64,000 nt of DNA from Chelonoidis abingdonii. Lineage: Eukaryota > Chordata > Testudines > Testudinidae. The stretch spans positions 22,700,560 to 22,764,559 of the forward strand of contig NC_133790.1 of the NCBI RefSeq assembly GCF_003597395.2, in the 5' to 3' direction. A program made the position numbers and the translations under genes. Below the pieces are notes generated by a model. The model was not told the DNA's origin and ran no database searches. It saw nothing but the letters and a program-made list of their open reading frames with translations. Positions 48,604 to 60,718 of this stretch are shown here, piece by piece; the first letter of the stretch is position 1; each line of letters begins with the position of its first letter.

Positions 48604-48700
48604 CAGACCTTGTCTACACAACCATATCCATGTCATGGGACCCACTTACTTACAACACAGTTAAGAGTTGCTGTGCAGATGGGACCCAAACATTGTCACT
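48604..48700. repeat. DNA-transposon end fragment
   Basis: 'cagaccttgtctacacaac' and 'cagttaagagttgctgtgca' resemble the ends of the GTCTACAC-type MITEs seen elsewhere. No partner end was identified. Confidence 0.35.
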
Positions 48701-51700
48701 GTAACTGGGCTAAAGCCTTGGGCAATCCAAGCTACTTCTCCAACGACCCTGAGAACTCTACTTTTGTTTCATGCAGCCTGGAGCCACCTTACAGACTGGT
48801 TAGTTTCTTAAGCAGGAAGAGCTTGAGTGCAAGAAGTCCCCAGGAGCAGCCCTGGCCCAAGTTTATCAGCCTCTAGTGGGTGTTTTAGTCACTCCAAGAT
48901 TCTGATTGAACATGCCTGGATTAAAACCGAATCACTGTGAGAGAACAAATAAGCACACCCCTAACACACATGAATAAGAAATAACTATGGCTCAAAGATT
49001 TTGCATTTCCTAGATTCACACACACACTAAGAGTTTCTGGTTAAACAAGACTTGTTAAAAACTGCTCTTGACACCTGTCTGAGCTGCTGTTTCCTCACTT
49101 TCCCTGGGATTAACCTCTACCCACAGCCTCCTGAGCTTTTGCTGTTTGCTATGGATTATTCACATTTCCTGAGCAGACAGCACTCTCTCTGGGAGGGAAG
49201 AAAGCACTTCTGTATTTTTTTTTTTTTTTAATAAAACTCTTATTGGGGTGAGGGAGGGGGGAATAAAAACCAATGTCAGCAATGAGAGTCATGCTGACTA
49301 GACCAGGCACAGAGTACCCCAGAGCATTTCCTTGATCTCTTCAGAAATAGTTCTTTAATATATAGCTATAAACTCTGAGTAAGCCAGAGTCCAGAAAGAC
49401 AGAACCCTGGCTGCAACCTCCTCCTCACAGACCAATGCCAGAAATTAAGTACTATCATATTCTTGGGATGAGTCTGTTCAGATCTGATGTGAAATAATCA
49501 CAAGTTTCATGGGTCTGATGCATCCCCTAACCATTATGTCAAGATCAGGAACTTGGTGCCTATTTATTAGGCTCCATCCTTTCCTGGGAGGAGTTCTCAG
49601 TTCCAACCCACATGATATATTCCTCCTCAAGAATACATGCCTAAGCTTATTTAATCACTGGATAAAATCTGGTGGAAACAGAGGCAAGTGTGTAAAAAAA
49701 CCCCAAGCCTAGTCCCATTAGACCTTTGCATACATTTGTTATGGAGATGTAGCAAAGCCAGATAGTGGAATTGATTCTGAGATTCCAGACCTTGCTCTCC
49801 CTGAGATTCCCACTAAGCAGATCTCTCTCCTGCCCTAATTGGCACAAGGAGCAGACAGATGCCGCAGAGGGTCTGCTACTAGCAGGAGTTTAAGAGAAGT
49901 TTTGTCCCAAACCACGTTCTCAGAATCTGTTACACATCGAGTCATGCAGACTCCAGTAGTTTTCTATTCTTTTCCAAAGGGACTATGCAGGCTACAGCTG
50001 AAATTGGACTATGTTTCCAATGGTTGCTGCTAGTCCAGTCTCAACCACAGCAAAGCCAGGGATGAAGTACTGTATTCTGCTCTTGGTTTAGAGTCCCTGC
50101 CACAATGGCCACTCTAAGGGAAGACCTTTCCTAGCAAGATCCTGATGCGGGATGGGGTTGACATCATGCCATAAACTTCGCTACTGCTGCAGAAGCAGGA
50201 CTCAAGCCATGCTGAGGGCACGCTCCTACCCAAAATCTGACCTTCACCAAGCCCCTGAAAACCATGGCCAGATGGGGACAATGTTTCCGGGAAGCTCCCC
50301 ATCCCTCTGGAGATTTCTTTGGGGAGAACAAACCTGAAGGAGCCTGCCAGTTCCCCTATCACATCCATTACTATGCATCCAGCAACAGAAACTATCAGAG
50401 GATATTCACAAGTCGCACCGTACTTCAGCTAGGACATTCCAGAGTATGGATCACAGGACGGTAAGAGAATGCCTGCTGCTTTTAGAGGGGGAAGTGCCTG
50501 GATTAGGGACCGTCTCCTCCAGGAGTTAGATATAAAGTGGAAACAGAAGTTCCTTAAAACAGAAGCTTCTTCCAACAGACTTGTGATCAAACCACAACAA
50601 AAAGGCACCAAAAATGAACATAAGGATTTGCTTTGGCATTCCACTTGCTTCCACCTGCAATCCCACAGGGAAAGGTTAGATATCGTTCCACTCACACAAA
50701 CACTACAGTACAAAGTTACAGGGCTGGTTTAAAGCTACTAATGCCCACAGAATTCAGAGTTAAGGATGAAACAGATCCTCACTCTCCCAACTGCACTGCA
50801 GAAGAAGGACTCAGGTGTGTAAGGCTGCCTGCTATTCTGAGATCCCACACCCTAGGCACAGCAGGTGGGGAGGAAAAACATAAACCAAAGAATCTCCACC
50901 TGCAGTTTGAATACCCTGGGCTGGGAAGGTTCAAGTCAAGCCCATATCACCATCACATTGCTTTTTTGTAAGGCCGTGGAAAAGCTACGCCTTTAGGGAA
51001 GTAGAACAGCCGCTCAGCCGTTCCAAAGGCAAACAGCCAGCCAGAGTTTGAAATGTGTCATGGAAGCAATCACTGACTCTCCACTCATTTCCACCATGCA
51101 GCAGCCTCGCCTGCTGACTGTATTTGCTCAACCATCCATCCCTAAATACAAATGGAAACCAACTTCAGTGAAAGACAACGGCTGAACGATAAGATATTCC
51201 AACATATCAACAACAGAAAAATAAAGTAGCCCTAAACCACCACCCCCAAGCCACGTACCTCTTGCCAGTTTTAAGCAGCCGAAATGCAGATGCAGCTATG
51301 AAGAGATCTACGCAAAAGCGAGCCACAATCAGACCTCAATATCCATTCATACATTGGATGGGTCCCTCTGACCACTACACCCCACTCCCCTTCAATAGTC
51401 CTTATTTAAAAAACAAAGCACGTTTTACTTGTCCCAAAAGGATCCTTCAAATGAAGTCTGAAGCTGCCAGAAAAGGAAGGGTTAAAACAGGAAAGCAAAA
51501 AGGAAAATTGCTTTATTACAGTACCATCATGGGGCCAGATGACCCAGCAAGCAGCTAAGGGAGGGAGGAAGCACAAACCTATGTGAGTACCTCACCCCCA
51601 GTGCAGAAGAGAAGGCTTGATAAGCAAGTTATGGGTAAACAGAGCAAAAAATATTCCAATTAAAAAAAAATAAACTGAATTAATTTTATTTGAAAAACAT

Positions 51701-51824
51701 AGGCTGCAACACACAGCAGAAGTCTAATCCCATGCTGGCTACCCCTAAAGACACGTGCTTCATCCTCAGGTGGGAGTCCAGCACAGAGCAAGTGCATTGC
51801 CACTATTAGAAGGAACAGGGCAGG

Positions 51825-51900
51825 ATCAGCTACCCTGGCCTTGCAGAGGAGTGGACTAATCTAACAGGCCTCTTCCATCTCTACCACCTATGATCCTAGG
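51825..51900 (+). repeat. Diverged CR1-type 3' tail
   Basis: 'ggactaatctaacaggcctc' then 'ttccatctctaccacctatg' and 'atcctagg' parallel 'ggactagatgacctcttgaggtcc...ctatgattct'. Confidence 0.5.
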
Positions 51901-54648
51901 TGTGGGCCCTGGAGCTCAAACTGTGCAGAGACTGAGGGGTCCTGAAGGAGACTTGTGTCTAAGAAATGCTGGCATCTCAGGGGAAGAGAAGAGCACACTC
52001 CTCAACTGGAAGCCTTGTTGTTTTCAGGATCAAATTCTTGGTTTGCCTAATGAATTAGGGCAGTTTGTGCTGAACCCAAGAAGTTCCTGCTATTTGATTA
52101 AGGTTCCACACCCTGTGCTGTGCTACTGCGTTAGAGTGATCAGATGGTGGCCAAAGAGATCTGGGGAAATCATAAGTTTAGACAAAATTTTCTGAGTGGC
52201 AATGCCTGTAATTAAAAATGTCCTCAAAATACACCTTTTTAATTGACTCACACATTAAGAAAATAAGCATTTAGGAGTGACAAGAGTCCAGGAGGAAACA
52301 GCTGAATGAGCTGCTAGTCCCAGGCCTCTCACTGTTTCAGAGCTTAGCTTGCTCTGGAGATCTACTGCTGGCCTTCTCCTCCCCGTGGGTAGGTTTCATT
52401 ACAGTCAAGCATTCTCCGACTGTTTTACCAACTGAACTGCTTGTGCGAGCATTAGTGGCTGACAGTAGCAATGGGAGAAAGCTCAGCTGGATCCTATATT
52501 TTGCACTGGACCCACAGAATCAGAATTGTGGTTAAACACAAAGCAGCAATGCACTTGCTCAGAAAGATGGCTGCGTTGGGGACCAATGCTCTGACAGCGT
52601 CCCTAGCTCCTGTCTCGGCACTCATGGCTGGGCAACACTTTCCACAGCTTGAAAATTAATAGGAAGAAAGTAAATGTTTTGGCTGCTGTAAAAGGATTAT
52701 TCATAGAGCTCTGCTGACCCTTCATCAGGATGCTCTGTCTAGATTATCAAAAGGCCAGGTGTGAGTTGAGCAGCTACACACAACTGTGCTCAAAAGCAAC
52801 TGATAAGAAAAGTCAGAATCCAAGCAGGAGCAGCAGGGGGATTACTTCTCAGTCAAGCTGCACAGTATGAAGCAGATGAGATGCTTGCCAAAAAAAACAG
52901 ATTTAGCCCAAGGCAAAGAGAATTCTGCCCTGAGGATGGATGTTATTAGAATTAAAGCTGACAAGGCTGGTGTCTCAAGACTTAAGCTCCAAAGAATACC
53001 CTTTACCCTGGCTGTGCAAGGTGTTGGGCACTTCCAGTAAGGAAGGGAGCACTCCCAACTCCCATAAGTCAATGGGAATGGAAGCTGCTCAGCACCTTGC
53101 AGATTCAGATCTTAAGTGATGCCAGCTGCCCAAGGACCTTCAGTTCCAGATCAGGAAGAGTGTGTGGACTGCACATTGCAGGCTTTTGTTTTCCACACTG
53201 CTCTCCTGATTACACCAGACTCAGATCCAGAGCAAAGCAGCCACTCCTGACACCCCACTCAGAGAACACATATTCTTCATGTGGGTGCAGAGTCCACTTG
53301 CTAAGCTGTCAGAGGGGGAAGGTGAACAGGGTAGCTCAGACCCATCATTAGGTGACCATGGAAGCTGACCAGACTGATCTACATCAGTTTCCATCCATTT
53401 CAGATTCTCCACAATAGATGGACATGCTCATCCTACAGGACTGAGAAGTTGGGCACCTTGGCACTTGCCAGCATCAAATTCTTAGGCACATCCTGATATT
53501 CCAAAGCCTACGCAAGATAGTTAATGGTAGGTACAGACTGCAATCTCACATTACTGCAGACTGGATTAGATCAATGCAGCTGATGCAGAAGGATTACAGG
53601 GTTATTGGAAAGTACTTCAAGGGTTGCACTACTCTGTTTTATGGCTGCCAGACTATTGATCATAGCAGGGATGCACAAGCATTGGAGGCTCAGAGCCTCC
53701 ATTTTTTTGGTCACCTGGTTCTCAGCCCCTCCAGGGGAGACACTGAACACTAGAGAGGGCAAGGTGGGATGGGGCTTGAAGTGAGCCCACTGCGAAGAAA
53801 AATATTAAAAAGGAAATAAAAGCCACAACTGATACAGAAACCAAACACATCCGGGGCAGAGACACTGCAGCAAAAAGCCAGCCTATTGCAGGTCACAGAA
53901 GAACCCCCGCAGCAACGATCTAACGTTACACAATTATCAAACTAGGAAAGTTTCTCCCAACTGGTGCAGAAAATCAGGCCAAATAATTCCCTCAGCTCTT
54001 TCTGCAACTCACTCTAAAGTTAGAACCTTTCCTGGAGACCCATCAGCAAGTCTGAGCCTGTGTATCTTTAGGACAGAGAAGTATTGTGCATTTAGTTACA
54101 CACATTCAGATCACTGTTGAAAAGCCAGTCTCTTTCCCCCATAATTGTCACCCAAAGGCAACAGAACATCTGTGCACACTTCTGACCAACACACACATCT
54201 AGGCCTCACTTCAAAGGCTGTTTTTCCAGGCAACATTCAGAGAGTGCTTCCCTGCTTAGCTTCTTAAGCCGGGACCAATTATCCACCTGGACAAGGGCAC
54301 AACATTTGGGTCACGCAACTTCCTCTCCGTGCGGGATATGGACCAAAGTTCGCCAGCATCAGCTTCCTACAGTCCAGACAGACAGCAAGGATCCAGTTTA
54401 ATCTCAAGTGCCCCGAAGAGGAAGGGATGCTGCTTATGATGCAACAGGGGAAGCCAAGGCCTCGCTGCTCGCTGGCTGGGAGAAGGCAAGCTCCCCCCTT
54501 TACCTGTACCTGCAGTTCATTCCAAATGAACTTTTTTTTCCCTTAAATTATGAAAAATATGGAGAAACTGAAAGCAACCACATTTGGTCCAACTCCTTTC
54601 CTCCTGGCCTGCGGCCCCTGCCACTGCATCTCTGCATGGGGCTTGCCC

Positions 54649-54878
54649 TCACAACCGGCAAAGGCAGAAGAGGGTAGGAATGAAGACACCAAAGGCCACC
54701 AATATAGGGAACATGAGGCTGCTGTTGTCTGAGGCGTAGGGGTTTGGTGTCCGGGGGCCTGACTGAACCCGGTTCTTATTGGCCTGTTTTTTAACGCTGG
54801 AGCCTTCTTCATACTCTTCATCATCTTCCTCATCCTCCTTTTTCTCTAGTCCAGGGTGAGGCTGCAGCTTTGGAACAT
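54649..54878 (-). CDS. MLEC: MLEC exon 5 (coding part)
   Basis: (D)[17 protein letters not shown], acidic run, [17 protein letters not shown], membrane anchor, CLCRL and TGA at 54651-54649. Confidence 0.95.
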
Positions 54879-57800
54879 CTGTTGGAAAAGAAAGAAATTC
54901 ACTATTGTGAACGTGACTTGCTCCATCCCACACCCAACCAGTTGAACAGGGCACATGGGGCACCCCATAGACTGGTACACAGTTCCACATTGCCAGGGCT
55001 CCACTCCAATATAAGCATCCTAATTCATGGAGATACGTGGATGGCTCCACTCTCAGCTTGTGAAACAAATATTTGTATATGAATAAAGTCCTATCAAATT
55101 CACAGCCATGAAAAACGCATCCTGGACCGTGAAATCTGGTCTTTTGTGTGCTTCTACCCTATACCGTACAGATTTCACAGGGGAGAAAACAGGGTGGCCG
55201 GAGAGCGGCGGTTGTTGGCCAGGCACCCAGCTCTGAAGGCAGAGCCGCCGCCAGCAGCAGTGCAGTAGTAAGGGTGGCAATACCATACCAAGCCACCCTT
55301 ACTTTTGCACTGCTGCTGGCAGTGGCTCTGCCTTCAGAGCTGGATGCCTGGCCAACAGCTGCCGCTCTCCGGCCACCTAGCTCTGAAGGCAGCGCCGCCG
55401 CCTGCAGCAGCACAGAAGTAAGGGCAGCAGTACCACAACCCCCACATAATAATCTTGCGACCCTCCCACAACTCTTTTTTTGTCAGGACCCCTACAATTA
55501 CAACACTGTGAAATTTCACATTTAAATAGCTGGAATCATGAAAATTATTATTTTAAAAATCCTATGACTGTGAAATTGACCAAAATGGACCATAAATTTT
55601 GTAGGGCCCTATTATGAAGACCCTGCCTGTGAGGACAGAGTGACATCACCACTCTCCAGCTTCTCATTCAGGAAGAGCTACATCACACAAGCACATCTGC
55701 CCCACTCCAACCTCTAATGCTCCTGGCAGCCTTATAAGACCCCAGGCAGGACCAAGACTTACTGCCTTGATAACCAAGTGCCTCCCAACCCGTAAATGGA
55801 GACCTATCTCACAGCAGTTTCCCCATGACCTGCCAGTGCCACTCCACGTATCCACCAAAGCAAAGCAATATGCATCCCAACCCACCCCCCAGTCCTTGCT
55901 GGTCTGAGACCTGAGTTCAAACTCCCCACACAGCAAGATACTGTGCTGCCACTAGACCACAGAGCCAACCCATTGCCTGCAGGGTAGCAATCCCTAATCT
56001 CTAGAACAGCAAACAGATCCATCATATGACAAAGATTTCAGCTGAGTGTTCTGACACACAGCAATGAGAGAGCAGGGACTCCTGCTAACCCCACACAGAG
56101 TTATTCTGAGAGATTAAGTCTGGGAAAATTGTAGCAGCATCCTTAGAGCCAAAGGGGGAAGAAGCCCACTGTGGAGCAAAAGCACTAGGCCAGAAAAACT
56201 GAATGATTACTAGCTAAAGAGGTCTCCAGAGCCAGATCTTTGCAGAGCTGCTCACAATGTCTAGCAGCCAAAGAATTTAGCTATCAGCCAATTTAACCAC
56301 CACTGAGACTCAGAAGGCCCCCAGTTTTTGAATTAGACACACAACCTACTTTCCAAATGAATCAGCCTTATAAACTTGGAGTGAAGGACTGGGAGACAAC
56401 ACATCTGTGATGCGCTAGGACAAAACTTCACAGGGGACAGTTGAGGGCAATGGGCCTGGCTGAGACAGGTCAGTTAAGGCTGCCACTATACAGAGTGGTA
56501 TACACATAGTTTAAAAGGAAATCAGTTGCCCTCCAAGCTAAAAAGTCTTGAAGGATTATTAGTTAAAAAACTTACCATCCACTGTTCCTTGCAGGATGTA
56601 TAGTGCACAGATTTTTGGATTGTCGTAGTATCCCTAGCAAAAGGGAAGACAAAGGTCAGTGTTGTCAAAGAAGGAATATCCCCCACCCATCAGAGTCACT
56701 TCCCCTCTCCCTATGCACATCTGCACCATGTGGCAGTGTGTGAGGGACTGGGTGGAGATGAGAGGAGAGAGAAAGAAAGGGCTTCCCCTAGCCAGGGTTT
56801 GTTACCTTGACAAACTCAATATGGAGTTTCCCTGTGAATGTGGAAACCTCTCCCTGGACACTCAACTTCCCCTTCCTGATGCTGATGGGAATGATCTCGT
56901 CGTGAGCTGTGCTATGTCCAACTCGGTCAAAAATGTCCAAGTCCTTCACCACCACATGGCCATTCAAGCGCACATCAAACACCTTCGGGGTGGAAGAGAT
57001 TGCAGAGAGTATCAGAGGGGAATCAGACACATGACTGAGAGGGGACAGGACAGAAACAGTCTGTGCTCATTACAAAGCCCAGGAGACAAGAAGTATTACT
57101 GCATGTGCCACCAAACCAATGCAGATTCTCTGCGCATATGGCAATCTGTCTCCACCCCCTTGTTGAGAAGGACCCACAGCCCCAAAATAGACCACAGAAG
57201 TTAAACAATTAAGCCCTTTAAAAATGGTTACAAATAGACAAACCTGTATCCTGCCTCTAACACGTCTCCATAACTACTGTTCAGTATTGAGGACTGTGGG
57301 GAGTTTCATTAGGCCCTATCCTCAGAAATACACTGTTACCTCAATATAATGCGACTCGATATAACACAAATTCGGATATAATGCGGTAAAGCAGTGATCC
57401 AGGGGAGCGAGGCTGCGCACTCCGGTGGATCAAAGCAAGTTCAATATAACACAGTTTCACCTATAACACAGTAAGATTTTTTGGCTCCCAAGGACAGCGT
57501 TATATCAAGGTAGAGGTGTACCATGCACCCACACCTCCCTTTGACTCGAGTGGGAGCTGTTGATGCTCGGCACCTCTGAAAATTGTGCTCCTGGCTTTTT
57601 AATCCCAGTGGTCTGGCGGTAAAACAGGGGAAGGAGAGACAAGAGAGAAAGAGACGAGACCAAAGGCAGAAGAAAAGGGATGAGTTAGGTAAAGAGACTG
57701 AACAACTAACAGAACGGAACCTCATCTCTGGGCTGCGGTGACTCAAGCATCGCTCATAGCCTGGAATACCATCACAACTGTGTAAAGGAAGAAAACAAAA

Positions 57801-60718
57801 GGAAGTATGTTAGTCCTTAAATCCCATAGAACTCTATTTTGTCAGGAGAGCCACCTGATCACATCCAATTATTTCCATCCTTCTGATCAGCCTCTACAAG
57901 CCAATGTTGCTGCTTAAAATAATCACCAAGTAGGGAAGCAGCATGGTCCAGTGGACAAGGAACAGGACTAGAAATCAGGACTAGGGTTCTAATTCCAGCT
58001 CTTAAATTCAGTTATTGTGTGGCCTTGACTCCCGTGTACCTCAGTTTTCCCAACTGCAAAAAGGGAATCACAAAGGTCAGCAAGAATCATTAAGTGCTTT
58101 GATGTCTCCAGAAGAAAGGTGCTATACAAAAGTCAAGTGTCAGTCACATTTCACTACAGAAAGTCAGTTGAAGAGATGACTTCACAAACAAGTACATCCA
58201 GCTCTACTTTATATTAGAAATTGATATGGGAGCTTAGTTTTACTTTGGAATGCATCCTTAGGAACAAGTTCATCCCTAGGGCAGCTCCAGTTGGCTCAGT
58301 GGAGCTGGTAGAGGGGAGGGTCTGTCATGAGTAGATAGGTAAGGTAAGGGTTAATTTTCTTTTGCCTGTAAAGGGTGAACAAAGGGAACCAAACACCTGA
58401 CCAGAGGACCAATCAGAGAACTGGATTTTTTAAAAGTTAGGGGCGGGAATTGTGTACTCTAGGTCTTTTGTTTTTCCCAGCTATGGAGGAAACATCTTTT
58501 CTGCTAACTCCTATTTCTTTCTAATATTTTCCTACAAAGTGTGAGTACAAAGGCCACAAGGCAAATAGGCTGTTATATGCTTTGTGTTGTATTTACAGGT
58601 GTGTTGATTTGCGACTGGTTTAAAAGGGGCTATCTTTTAAAATCAGATCTGTTTATTCATATTTCCTTATAAGCAAGAGCCTGTATTGACTCTTAATGCA
58701 GTATTATTTGTTTTGTATTTCTTCTTTTACATAAAGTTCTTTTAAAAACTTGTGGGAAGTTTCTTTTCCTATGAGCAAAGGATAGATCATCTCTGTACCA
58801 GTATCTGTCTTCGCACTCAGACGGATCAGCAGAGGCTGGGGAGGAAGCATTACTAATTCTGGGGTTATTTTCTATTGTTCCAGGAAAGAACAGGCTACGG
58901 GGAAGGAGAGAAAAGAATCCAACTCTGTTCCCGTTTGTGTTTGCGGGTTTTTCTCTAGTTATGCGACGAACACAGAAGGGGGGGAATCTTACCTGGTGTG
59001 GTTAGCTGTGATTAGCTTGAATGCCTAGCCTCAGGGGTGAGGTAAAATAGCTCTCTTGTTTTGCATTCAAGGAGTGAAGTATAAGCATCGACCAGGCTCA
59101 CTCAGGAAAGGGGGGGACTGGGGGATAGATATGAGAGACCCAGGGGTCTGGTCTTGGGCGGTGGTCTTCCAAGGAAGAGTTGGGGAGTCCACAGAGGGGG
59201 TTCCCACCAACGGAGTATTGGGGACCGGCTTGATAAGAGCCTAATTCTTATACTGGTGAGCGAAGTTAAACATTCCAGCTTGTAGTAGACTTGGGGGAAG
59301 GTTTCAGATAAACACTCAGTGTTGAACTCAAGTCCAGATTGAGACAGAGCCGTTATTACATGGCTTCCCTCCCCCACTCTGTTTCCATGAGGAGAAAGAT
59401 AGCTGTACAAATCGAGATGTCTATCCCTTTGCCTCACTAAAAAGAAACTCCACAAGTTTAAAAAGAACTTTATGTAAAAAGAAAAGAAAACAAACAAGTA
59501 ATACTGCATTAAGGATCAATACGGCTCTTGCTTATAAGAATATGAATAACAGTCTGATTTAAAAGATAGCCCCCTTTAAACAAAGTCCAGCACGATCAAC
59601 ACACCTGTAAATACACACAAAGCTATAAACAGCTATTTTGCCTTGTGCTGTACTCACACTTTGTAGAAAATATTAGAAAGAAATAGGAGTTAGCAAAAAG
59701 ATGTCCTCCATAGCTGGGAAAAAACAAAAGACCTAGAGTACACAATTCCCGCCCCTAACTTTTAAAAAATCCAGTTCTCTGATTGGTCCTCTGGTCAGGT
59801 GTTTGGTTCCCTTTGTTCACCCTTTACAGGCAAAAGAAAATTAACCCTTACCTTACCTATCTACTTATGACAGGGTCATGAAAAATCTGGATCCTGGTTT
59901 GACTGAAAATTCATAAACTTTGTGAAAAGCCTTTGAGGGTAAGAAAAATGCTTCAGCCAAAGGACTATAGCTCATTAAGTTATGGTTAGACTCTTCGAAG
60001 CATGTTAATACTTTATTTGTAACCGTATCTGCTTCCACCGTCTTTACTCAGTATCACTTATATCTCTGTTCCTAATACACTTATTCTTGGTTTTGCTATA
60101 CATTCATCTGAGTACTGTTAAGTAAAGGGTGAATCCTCAGCTGAATTAACAGGCTGGTGTGTGATATGCCTCTTTGGAGACAGCGGACTTGATAATTTCT
60201 GTGAGTGTCCAGTGACAGGGGCTGGATACTGCAGAGGAACACTCCACATGGAGTTTTGGGCAGTGAAGTGCACCTGAGGTTTATCTGCAAGGCAAAGTAA
60301 AGGCTGGGAAAACTTTTGAGGAGGTTGTTTGGGTGGTTAGCAGACCAGAGTGTAGGGAACTGACACAGAGGTTAGCTCCCGTGAGACTCTCACACTCCGC
60401 AGGATGTAACAAGGTGATTCTCAGTCCTGAACTCCCCAAAGGCATGTCCCAGGTACCTGGCATACACAGCCCTAGACAGAAATTAGCATCATCAGAGATA
60501 ACCAAGGAAGGATCCTGGGTTGGGGGAGACTTAGCTTACCTTCTGCTGTGACTGTGCAAAATAAACTTCAGCAAACTTCAACACCACAACGTAGTCGCCC
60601 TCTTCCTTGATGGGGACTTCATACCCAAAGGTCTCCTCGTTGTAACGCTCAGTCTGGTACAGAATCTGATCCTCTGTGTTGGACCGCAAGATTGGCAGCT
60701 TCATGCCATAGTCAGAGG
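54649..60718 (-). CDS. MLEC: MLEC, malectin (exons 2-5; exon 1 outside the window)
   Basis: Type I ER membrane lectin that binds Glc2-Man9-GlcNAc2 glycans early in quality control and associates with ribophorin I. Exons in transcript order: 60718-60540, 56982-56806, 56633-56576, 54878-54649. All junctions are GT-AG and in phase. The window encodes 213 whole residues plus one Ala split with exon 1. The malectin domain runs from [17 protein letters not shown] through [34 protein letters not shown] and [17 protein letters not shown], the TFGY aromatics and the YYDN aspartate fit the sugar-binding residues known from Xenopus malectin. An acidic linker ([15 protein letters not shown]) and a C-terminal membrane anchor ([18 protein letters not shown]) follow, ending CRL. 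The signal peptide should lie upstream, past base 64000. Confidence 0.95.
55095..55612. mobile_element. hAT-type MITE with large internal hairpin, MLEC intron 4
   Basis: Left end 'agtcctatcaaattcacagc'; right end read inward 'agggccctacaaaatttatg'. The usual 'ggaccgtgaaatctggtctt' and 'aaaatcctatgactgtgaaa' words are present. Hairpin 55193-55377: 'ggtggccggagagcggcgg' pairs with the reverse of 'gctgccgctctccggccacc', arms near 88 bp and a loop of about 10 bp. This is the familiar reptile 'tagggccctaccaaattcac' family. Confidence 0.8.
55890..56000 (-). repeat. MIR-like or tRNA-derived fragment, MLEC intron 4
   Basis: 'gagttcaaactccccacaca', 'actgtgctgccactagacca', 'cagagccaaccc' read as the reverse complement of a MIR-type head with a B-box-like 'gagttcaaact'. 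Confidence 0.5.
56576..56633 (-). CDS. MLEC: MLEC exon 4
   Basis: A 58-bp exon: [19 protein letters not shown] plus one base of Asp. Acceptor TTGCTAG, donor GTAAGT. Confidence 0.93.
56806..56982 (-). CDS. MLEC: MLEC exon 3
   Basis: Fifty-nine codons, [19 protein letters not shown] to GKLHIEFVK; phase 0 at both ends. Confidence 0.95.
57331..57518. mobile_element. 188-bp Tc1/mariner (Tigger-like) MITE, MLEC intron 2
   Basis: Left end CACTGTTACCTCAATATAA and right end read inward CACCTCTACCTTGATATAA. TA flanks both sides (57329-57330, 57519-57520). The interior holds repeated 'tataacac' words. Confidence 0.82.
57535..57600. repeat. Ancient amniote repeat fragment
   Basis: 'ttgactcgagtgggagctgt' then 'tgatgctcggcacctctgaa' resembles 'ttgacttcaatgggagctg...tgctcagcacctctgaaaat'. 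Confidence 0.55.
57935..58150 (+). repeat. MIR-like CORE-SINE, MLEC intron 2
   Basis: 'agcagcatggtccagtggac', 'gggttctaattccagctctt', 'gtgtggccttgactcccgtg', 'acctcagttttcccaactgc', and a tail 'gtgctatacaaaagtc': MIR in forward orientation. Confidence 0.75.
58323..59872. mobile_element. 1.55 kb palindromic LTR-like element, MLEC intron 2
   Basis: Begins TGTCATGAGTAGATAGG and ends CCTATCTACTTATGACA; these are inverted copies, as are the next 500 or so bases. For example, 'gaccagaggaccaatcagag' on the left appears as 'ctctgattggtcctctggtc' on the right. Arms run about 58323-58860 and 59350-59872, with a spacer of roughly 500 bp. GGGTC flanks both ends (58318-58322, 59873-59877). No retroviral protein is encoded. 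TG...CA ends and a 5-bp duplication fit LTR integration; a DNA transposon with long inverted repeats is the alternative. Confidence 0.8.
60540..60718 (-). CDS. MLEC: MLEC exon 2
   Basis: (A)[19 protein letters not shown] to [10 protein letters not shown]. Two bases of a split Ala, then 59 codons. Acceptor AACCCAG, donor GTAAGC. Confidence 0.95.

Larger units (their letters stand above)
48096..54648 (-). other. MLEC: MLEC 3' UTR (putative, extent uncertain)
   Basis: Begins after the MLEC stop codon; vertebrate MLEC has a long 3' UTR. - strand AATAAA candidates are 51690-51685, 51517-51512, 49568-49563 and 48101-48096; the last is followed by T/GT-rich sequence. Repeats are sparse: a CR1-like tail at 51825-51900 and an ancient repeat at 53030-53095. 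Which signal is used cannot be told here. Confidence 0.35.

Noticed and set aside
56659..57204. 181-codon open frame on the + strand
   Set aside because: Antisense shadow of MLEC exon 3.
58323..59872. Complete endogenous retrovirus
   Set aside because: Only LTR-like inverted arms and a short spacer are present; no gag, pol or env reading frame and no direct LTR pair.
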